Shown here: piece after piece, positions 6,704 through 11,193 of the stretch
Numbering within the stretch: position 1 is the first letter of the stretch
Layout of the letters: each line of letters starts with the position of its first letter
Source of the DNA: Gammaproteobacteria bacterium
GTDB lineage: Bacteria; Pseudomonadota; Gammaproteobacteria; GRL18
DNA: 11,193 bases
Direction of reading: 5' to 3'
NCBI GenBank assembly: GCA_013139395.1
Contig: WTAX01000482.1
Coordinates: 1-11,193 of the forward strand
Notes under the pieces: model-generated
Databases searched by the model: none
The model's input: only the letters and a program-made list of their open reading frames with translations
Told to the model about the DNA's origin: nothing
Translations under genes and position numbers: made by a program

Positions 6704-8362
6704 ATGAGCGAAAGCTTTGCTGAATTATTTGAAGAAAGTCTAAAAAAGACTGAAATGAAACCCGGTTCACTGGTCACTGGCGTAATCGTCAGTATTGATA
6801 ACGATTTTGTCGTTGTTAATGCCGGCCTGAAATCTGAGGGTGTTATTCCACTGGAACAATTTGCTACTGACGGTGAAGTTAAAGTCGGTGACGAAGTGGT
6901 AGTTTCTCTGGATACGATTGAAGATGGCTATGGTGAGACTCGTCTATCTCGTGAAAAAGCGAAACGTGCTGCTGCATGGATTCGTCTTGATAAGTCATTT
7001 GATGCAGATGAAACTGTTACCGGTAGTATTATTGATAAGGTTAAGGGTGGCTTCACTGTCGAACTTGGTGATATTCGCGCCTTCTTACCTGGCTCATTAG
7101 TTGATGTACGTCCAGTACGTGATACCACTTACCTTGAAGGTAAGGAACTAGAATTTAAAGTCATCAAGCTTGATCAAAAACGTAATAACGTTGTTGTTTC
7201 TCGTCGTGCAGTTGTTGAAATTGAGAACTCAGCTGAACGTGAGCAATTACTTGAGAATCTTGAAGAAGGTCAAACTGTTAAAGGTATCGTTAAGAACCTT
7301 ACAGATTACGGTGCATTCATCGATCTGGGCGGTGTTGATGGACTGCTGCACATTACAGATATGGCCTGGAAACGTGTTAAGCATCCAAGTGAAATCGTTG
7401 CTATTGGTGACGAGATTGACGTTAAAGTACTTAAGTTTGATCGTGAGCGTTCACGTGTATCTCTTGGTCTTAAGCAGACTGGCGATGATCCCTGGACGCA
7501 AATCAAAGCACGTTATGCAGAAGGCACTCGCTTGAGTGGTAAAGTCACTAACCTGGCTGACTACGGTTGTTTCGTTGAAATCGAAGAAGGCGTTGAAGGT
7601 CTGGTTCACGTTTCTGAAATGGATTGGACTAACAAAAATATTCATCCTTCTAAAGTATGCAATGTTGGTGATGAAGTTGAAGTTATGGTACTGGATATCG
7701 ATCCAGAACGTCGCCGTATCTCATTAGGTATGAAGCAATGCTCTCAAAACCCATGGGAAGTATTCTCAGCAACTCATAACAAGGGTGACAAGGTTAGCGG
7801 TAAGATTAAATCTATCACTGATTTTGGTATCTTCATTGGTCTTGACGGTGGTATTGATGGTCTTATCCATCTTTCAGACATCTCATGGAACAGTGCCGGC
7901 GAAGAAGAAATTACTAACTTCAAGAAGGGTGATGAACTAGAAGCTGTTGTTCTGGCTGTTGATCCTGAACGTGAACGTATTTCTCTTGGTGTTAAGCAAT
8001 TGGATCAAGATCCATTCTCAACTTATGTTGCTGCCAATCCTAAGGGCTCTATCGTTAACGGTACCGTTAAAGAAGTTGATGCTCGTGGTGCTGTGATTGA
8101 GTTGACTGAAGGCGTTGAAGCTTATATCCGCGTTTCTGAACTTTCTCGCGAAAGAGTTGAAGATGCATCAACTATCCTTAAAGTGGGTGATGCATTAGAA
8201 GCTAAGTTTATTGGTGTCGACCGTAAGAGTCGTGTCATTAACTTATCTGTTAAAGCGAAAGATGTTGCTGAAGAAGCAGAAGTTATGCAGGAATACACTG
8301 ATGGTGGTGGTGCAACAACTTCTCTTGGTGATCTGTTAAAAGATCAGTTAAGCAAGAAGTAA
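6704..8362 (+). CDS. rpsA: 30S ribosomal protein S1
   Basis: A full-length six-domain S1 protein of 552 aa (E. coli 557). It binds mRNA on the 30S subunit and unfolds and docks leaders, especially those with weak ribosome sites. OB-fold repeats start near residues 20, 103, 190, 275, 362 and 449. The middle repeats show the classical wording, such as [20 protein letters not shown] and [20 protein letters not shown], followed by [17 protein letters not shown] strands. The first two domains are divergent, as expected for the ribosome-anchoring part (binding S2). The last domain is also more divergent. The start is preceded by AAGGAT. Codon use appears more uniform than in neighbouring genes, fitting high expression. 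It is followed by a hairpin terminator. Confidence 0.98.
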   Translation: MSESFAELFEESLKKTEMKPGSLVTGVIVSIDNDFVVVNAGLKSEGVIPLEQFATDGEVKVGDEVVVSLDTIEDGYGETRLSREKAKRAAAWIRLDKSFDADETVTGSIIDKVKGGFTVELGDIRAFLPGSLVDVRPVRDTTYLEGKELEFKVIKLDQKRNNVVVSRRAVVEIENSAEREQLLENLEEGQTVKGIVKNLTDYGAFIDLGGVDGLLHITDMAWKRVKHPSEIVAIGDEIDVKVLKFDRERSRVSLGLKQTGDDPWTQIKARYAEGTRLSGKVTNLADYGCFVEIEEGVEGLVHVSEMDWTNKNIHPSKVCNVGDEVEVMVLDIDPERRRISLGMKQCSQNPWEVFSATHNKGDKVSGKIKSITDFGIFIGLDGGIDGLIHLSDISWNSAGEEEITNFKKGDELEAVVLAVDPERERISLGVKQLDQDPFSTYVAANPKGSIVNGTVKEVDARGAVIELTEGVEAYIRVSELSRERVEDASTILKVGDALEAKFIGVDRKSRVINLSVKAKDVAEEAEVMQEYTDGGGATTSLGDLLKDQLSKK

Positions 8363-8376
8363 TAAAATCCAGGATC

Positions 8377-8430
8377 AAGTTAAAATTGAGATATAAATCC
8401 CAATTTTAACTTTGGTTTTGATTTATTTTA
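8377..8430 (+). terminator. Rho-independent-like terminator after rpsA
   Basis: A perfect 12-bp stem, AAGTTAAAATTG at 8377-8388 and its complement at 8401-8412, encloses a 12-base loop and is followed by a T-rich tail (8413-8430). The stem is AT-rich, so termination may be partial, letting some transcripts reach ihfB. It begins 14 bases after the rpsA stop. Confidence 0.7.
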
Positions 8431-8448
8431 TTGCTACTATGGTCATTT

Positions 8449-8454
8449 TATAAT
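8449..8454 (+). promoter_or_regulatory. Possible -10 box of an ihfB promoter
   Basis: A perfect TATAAT lies 103 bases upstream of ihfB and downstream of the rpsA terminator. No good -35 lies at 16-18 bases (TTTTAT at 17). In AT-rich DNA such a match can be chance. Confidence 0.3.
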
Positions 8455-8556
8455 AGTATTTTTTACCTGTTCCTCTCAATTTGGAATCTGTTTTTTAGGT
8501 AACTAATCAGACTATTTATAAAATTATAACTAATCGACCTAAGGATAATTAAAAAA

Positions 8557-8856
8557 ATGACAAAATCTGAGTTGATTGAAGCTCTTGCTCAAAAACAATC
8601 TCAATTAGCCTATAAAGATGTCGAATTAGCTGTAAAATCTATGCTGGATCTGATGGCTCAGACTCTTGCATCAGGTGAACGCATAGAAATTCGTGGTTTT
8701 GGTAGCTTTTCTCTTCATTACCGCCCACCTAGAACTGGTCGTAATCCTAAAACAGGTGATGCTGTGACTCTGGCATCGAAATATGTTCCGCATTTTAAAC
8801 CTGGTAAAGAACTAAGAGAACGAGTTAATAAAACTCGCAGTAAAGAGATACTATAA
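8557..8856 (+). CDS. ihfB: Integration host factor subunit beta
   Basis: A 99-aa DNABII protein. With the alpha subunit (encoded elsewhere) it binds and sharply bends DNA in recombination, replication initiation and transcription. The N-terminus [11 protein letters not shown] and the helical body are followed by [22 protein letters not shown]. This is the beta-ribbon arm with the intercalating Pro64, at the same residue number as in E. coli IHF-beta. The [13 protein letters not shown] wording, the length and the position directly after rpsA favour IhfB over IhfA or HU. A good ribosome site, AAGGA, lies about 12 bases before the ATG. Hairpin terminators precede and follow it. Confidence 0.96.
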   Translation: MTKSELIEALAQKQSQLAYKDVELAVKSMLDLMAQTLASGERIEIRGFGSFSLHYRPPRTGRNPKTGDAVTLASKYVPHFKPGKELRERVNKTRSKEIL

Positions 8857-8871
8857 GCTGAATTTATAAAA

Positions 8872-8946
8872 AGAATTATCCTTATTTTTACGATCTATTT
8901 TGTTTTCTAATATCTTTTTATCGTAATAGAGATAATTCTATTTTTT
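8872..8946 (+). terminator. Terminator hairpin after ihfB
   Basis: AGAATTATC (8872-8880) pairs perfectly with 8931-8939, and inside it TTACGAT (8888-8894) pairs with ATCGTAA (8920-8926) across an internal loop. Six T follow at 8941-8946. A-rich sequence on the left side would also give a T-tail on the opposite strand. It begins 15 bases after the ihfB stop. The remaining spacer to lapA (8947-9089) must hold the lapA promoter, but I see no convincing pair. Confidence 0.7.
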
Positions 8947-9089
8947 AGCGTTATACTATTAACAATACATTCTACTAGCTTGTTTCTATCATAATTTTCT
9001 TGTGTTATTTTTTTGATATGAATATCGTGCTAGTTTTGTACTATCTTTCTCTTTATACCTTTATTCATATAAACCGATCGGAATAACAC

Positions 9090-9380
9090 ATGAAACGATT
9101 GTTTAGCATTCTCATTTTATTATTATTTATGGCTTTCGGTGTAGCGATTGCAATTGTAAATGCTGATGAAGTCGTTTTTAATTATTATTATGGCAGTATC
9201 TCACAGCCGCTTTCTATACTCCTGGTTGGAGCTATAATGCTTGGTGCTTTATTAGCCACACTTATTAATAGTCTGGTTATTTTAAGTCTACGCCATCAAG
9301 TACGTCGTGCTCAGAGACAGCTTAAGAAATTAGATGAAAACTCAGTGACCCTCATTGAATCATCAGAAGCAAAAATTTGA
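9090..9380 (+). CDS. lapA: LapA, lipopolysaccharide assembly protein A
   Basis: A 96-aa inner-membrane protein of the DUF1049/LapA family. Two hydrophobic segments (about 4-23 and 44-66) flank a short periplasmic loop with NADEVVFNYYYGSISQP, a wording close to the family's 'N...V.....G....PL' pattern. After the second segment comes a basic, coiled-coil-prone cytoplasmic tail (LRHQVRRAQRQLKKLDE). In E. coli LapA partners LapB in controlling LPS synthesis through LpxC turnover. The adjacent lapB gene and the order rpsA-ihfB-lapA-lapB support the assignment. GGAATAACAC before the ATG supplies a modest ribosome site. Confidence 0.92.
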   Translation: MKRLFSILILLLFMAFGVAIAIVNADEVVFNYYYGSISQPLSILLVGAIMLGALLATLINSLVILSLRHQVRRAQRQLKKLDENSVTLIESSEAKI

Positions 9381-9381
9381 A

Positions 9382-9418
9382 ATAACTATTAGCAATATAA
9401 CTATTACCAATATAATTA
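9382..9418 (+). repeat. Short tandem repeat in the lapA-lapB spacer
   Basis: Two and a half copies of a 15-base unit: ATAACTATTAGCAAT, ATAACTATTACCAAT (one mismatch) and a partial ATAATTA. It starts two bases after the lapA stop and fills half of the 72-base spacer. It is probably slippage-derived. Confidence 0.75.
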
Positions 9419-9452
9419 TGTCTCATCGTAAAAATAGGCAAACTTACATTAT

Positions 9453-10637
9453 ATGATGGATAATTCACCATTATTTATAGCCTTACCTTTTTTCATTCTT
9501 GCATTTATGCTGGGCGTTTTTTTTGGAAGAAAAAAAAATGAAAAAACTCCTTCATCTTCGTCCTCTTATACATTAAGTTCTGATTATTTTAAGGGACTCA
9601 ATTACCTTCTTAATGAACAAACAGACAAAGCAATTAATGTATTTGTTGGTATGTTGGAGGTGGGTGAAGAAACAGTTGATACCCATATTTCACTGGGCAA
9701 TCTGTATCGCCAGCGTGGCGAAGTTGAACAGGCAATCAAGATCCACCAAAATGTAATTGCAAAACCTTCCCTTAGTCTGGCCAAACGTAATGATGCGCTT
9801 TATGAGCTTGCCAGAGATTTCATGAATGCCGGTTTATTAGACAGGGCAGAAAACCTGTTTCAGGAGCTCATTCAAAAGCAATCTCATGTTGCATCAGCAT
9901 TAAAATACTTACTTTCTATTTTTCAGCAAGAGCATGATTGGCAAAATGCTATTCTTACGGCAAAAAAACTTGAATCTGCGTCTAATAAGTCATACACACT
10001 GCAAGTTTCCCATTTTTATTGTGAGCTGGCATTAATTAGTAAAAAAAATGGTAATTTAAAAGAAGCACTTAAGTTAGTAAAAAGAGCTTTAGGGACTGAT
10101 AAACAATCAGTGCGTGCCAGTATTATAGAGGGTGGAATCCAACGCGATTTAAAAAATTGTAAGGCGGCTACACGCGCCTATAGGCGCGTAGAACAACAGG
10201 ATTCTTTAATGATTTCTGAGATACTTGAACCCTTGCTGCTTTGTTATAAAGAGTTAAAAAATTATAAAGAAATTAAATCTTACCTTAATCATGTTTTGCA
10301 TAAGTATGAAGGAGTGACATCAGTTTTACTTTATGCTCAACAATTACAACACTCAATTGATGATAAAGCAGCAGCGCTTTTTATTGTTGAATCACTCCGT
10401 AAAAAACCTTCCATACGTGGACTTAGTTCTTTAATTGATATGAGTTTAGATTTTACCAAAGGAACTGCTCATGACAATCTTGTGATATTGCAGGAAATCA
10501 CCAATAAACTACTGGAAGATAAACCAATATATCACTGCACTCAATGTGGATTTAACAGTAAATCAATGTATTGGCATTGTCCAGGCTGTAAATCCTGGAG
10601 CTCTATCAAACCCATTCAAGGAATCGAAGGCGAGTAA
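9453..10637 (+). CDS. lapB: LapB (YciM), lipopolysaccharide assembly protein B
   Basis: A 394-aa inner-membrane-anchored protein (E. coli 389). In E. coli it delivers LpxC to FtsH for degradation and so sets LPS output. The N-terminus carries one membrane anchor (LFIALPFFILAFMLGVFFG), then SSDYFKGLNYLLNEQTDKAI opens a series of TPR helices running to about residue 340. The C-terminus is a rubredoxin-like zinc site with Cys362, Cys365, Cys376 and Cys379 (CTQC...CPGC), followed by the conserved IKP.G ending. Two adjacent ATG codons (9453 and 9456) are possible starts, and no strong ribosome site precedes them. A partial copy of the insertion element begins at the stop codon without shortening the protein. 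pyrF follows, as in E. coli. Confidence 0.95.
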   Translation: MMDNSPLFIALPFFILAFMLGVFFGRKKNEKTPSSSSSYTLSSDYFKGLNYLLNEQTDKAINVFVGMLEVGEETVDTHISLGNLYRQRGEVEQAIKIHQNVIAKPSLSLAKRNDALYELARDFMNAGLLDRAENLFQELIQKQSHVASALKYLLSIFQQEHDWQNAILTAKKLESASNKSYTLQVSHFYCELALISKKNGNLKEALKLVKRALGTDKQSVRASIIEGGIQRDLKNCKAATRAYRRVEQQDSLMISEILEPLLLCYKELKNYKEIKSYLNHVLHKYEGVTSVLLYAQQLQHSIDDKAAALFIVESLRKKPSIRGLSSLIDMSLDFTKGTAHDNLVILQEITNKLLEDKPIYHCTQCGFNSKSMYWHCPGCKSWSSIKPIQGIEGE

Positions 10638-10696
10638 AAATAAGTGACCATAGGCTTAACAAACGTTATTTAGAAATACATGCTGAGAGTAGTTAC
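10636..10696 (-). repeat. Half copy of the palindromic insertion element
   Basis: Read on the minus strand from 10696, this gives GTAACTACTCTCAGCATGTA, then continues as TTTCTAAATAACG.TTGTTAA followed by GCC.ATGGTCACTTATTTTT. That matches the left arm of the complete element at 4235-4293 with few differences and a 2-base length change. The central loop and the second arm are absent. It fills the space from the lapB stop to about 63 bases before pyrF. No target duplication is visible. Confidence 0.8.
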
Positions 10697-10759
10697 CTAA
10701 AAACTTACAATAACAGGCTTTGGTAAACAGTTAATCAATTTTTAATTAGCAGGAAAAAA

Positions 10760-11193
10760 ATGTCATTAGTTAATGAGTCAAAAATCAGCGGGTCGAAAAT
10801 AATAGTTGCTTTAGATTTTAAAGATGAAGCGTCAACCATGGCTTTGGTCGAAAAACTTGAACCATCACTTTGCAGGCTCAAGGTTGGTAAGGAATTGTTT
10901 GTCAGATGTGGACCTGAATTAGTTAAAAAACTAATTCATAAAGGCTTTGATGTCTTTCTTGATTTAAAATTTCATGATATTCCAAACACAGTGGCTGCTG
11001 CTTGTCAGGCTGCGGCTGATATGGGTGTATGGATGGTTAATGTTCATGCTTCTGGTGGTCGTAAAATGATGCAGTTTGCGCGTGCAGCAATTGATAAATG
11101 TGAACAAAAACCTTTACTGATTGGTGTCACTATATTGACCAGTTTATCTCGTCAGGACATTGCTGAAGTAGGTCTGGACATTGAACCGGCTGA
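10760..11193 (+). CDS. pyrF: Orotidine 5'-phosphate decarboxylase PyrF, N-terminal part (partial)
   Basis: An open frame from ATG 10760 runs off the window after 144 residues. It is a TIM-barrel enzyme that decarboxylates OMP to UMP, the last step of de novo pyrimidine synthesis. The catalytic DxKxxD array is DLKFHD (Asp68, Lys70, Asp73). IIVALDF carries the Asp19 that contacts substrate, LKVGKELF carries Lys41, and NVHASGG and IGVTILTS follow in the expected order. AGGA at 10751-10754 serves as ribosome site. The N-terminus is about ten residues longer than in some homologues. The missing part should be roughly 90-100 residues. Confidence 0.95.
   Translation, partial: MSLVNESKISGSKIIVALDFKDEASTMALVEKLEPSLCRLKVGKELFVRCGPELVKKLIHKGFDVFLDLKFHDIPNTVAAACQAAADMGVWMVNVHASGGRKMMQFARAAIDKCEQKPLLIGVTILTSLSRQDIAEVGLDIEPA

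Noticed and set aside
6918..7727. Several 60-121 aa open frames inside rpsA on both strands
   Set aside because: They are alternative-frame shadows of a clearly coding six-domain S1 gene, with Leu/Val/Lys- or Ser/Arg-rich low-quality composition and no start signals.
8499..8530. GTAACTAATCAG upstream of ihfB as a fourth copy of the insertion element
   Set aside because: Only about 12 bases match the terminus with one mismatch, and the similarity then fades into generic AT-rich sequence. It could be a decayed copy but chance is a sufficient explanation.
1..11193. A new multi-gene defence, secretion or biosynthetic system
   Set aside because: Apart from one unknown protein and one DUF-like membrane protein, every gene belongs to well-known housekeeping families in a conserved order; no nucleases, toxins, reverse transcriptases or CRISPR repeats are visible.

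Overview
The window is chromosomal DNA from an AT-rich gammaproteobacterium. The gene order pheA-hisC-tyrA-(...)-aroA-cmk-rpsA-ihfB-lapA-lapB-pyrF is the aromatic amino acid, ribosomal protein S1, IHF and LPS-assembly neighbourhood known from that class. Nothing in the sequence fixes the genus. Nearly all of it is conserved housekeeping sequence on the + strand.

Region 1 (1-2146) holds the 3' end of pheA, then hisC and tyrA. Each pair shares one base (TAATG, TGATG), so they look translationally coupled. Together they make phenylalanine and tyrosine from prephenate, and HisC may act on both histidinol phosphate and aromatic keto acids. Region 2 (2147-4495) is an interruption: in relatives tyrA is followed directly by, or fused to, aroA. 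Here about 2.35 kb intervenes, with an unrecognised 184-aa protein, an inositol-monophosphatase-family enzyme, an antisense small membrane protein (DUF4870-like) and a 162-bp palindromic insertion element. Region 3 (4496-8362) is aroA, cmk (start directly after the aroA stop) and rpsA with a structured leader. Region 4 (8363-8946) is ihfB between two hairpins with T-rich tails. Region 5 (9090-11193) is lapA, lapB and the 5' part of pyrF.

The most notable non-genic signal is a small mobile element family. A complete copy at 4235-4396 has 15-bp perfect terminal inverted repeats beginning GTAAC, is almost wholly palindromic, encodes nothing, and is flanked by a perfect 8-bp target duplication (TATTAAGG). 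Two further partial copies lie at 2153-2192 (after tyrA) and 10636-10696 (from the lapB stop codon onward). The GTAA termini and 8-bp duplication fit a non-autonomous element mobilised by an IS66-type transposase, but no transposase is present to prove it. I see no defence system, CRISPR array, tRNA or rRNA gene, and no clearly new multi-gene system.
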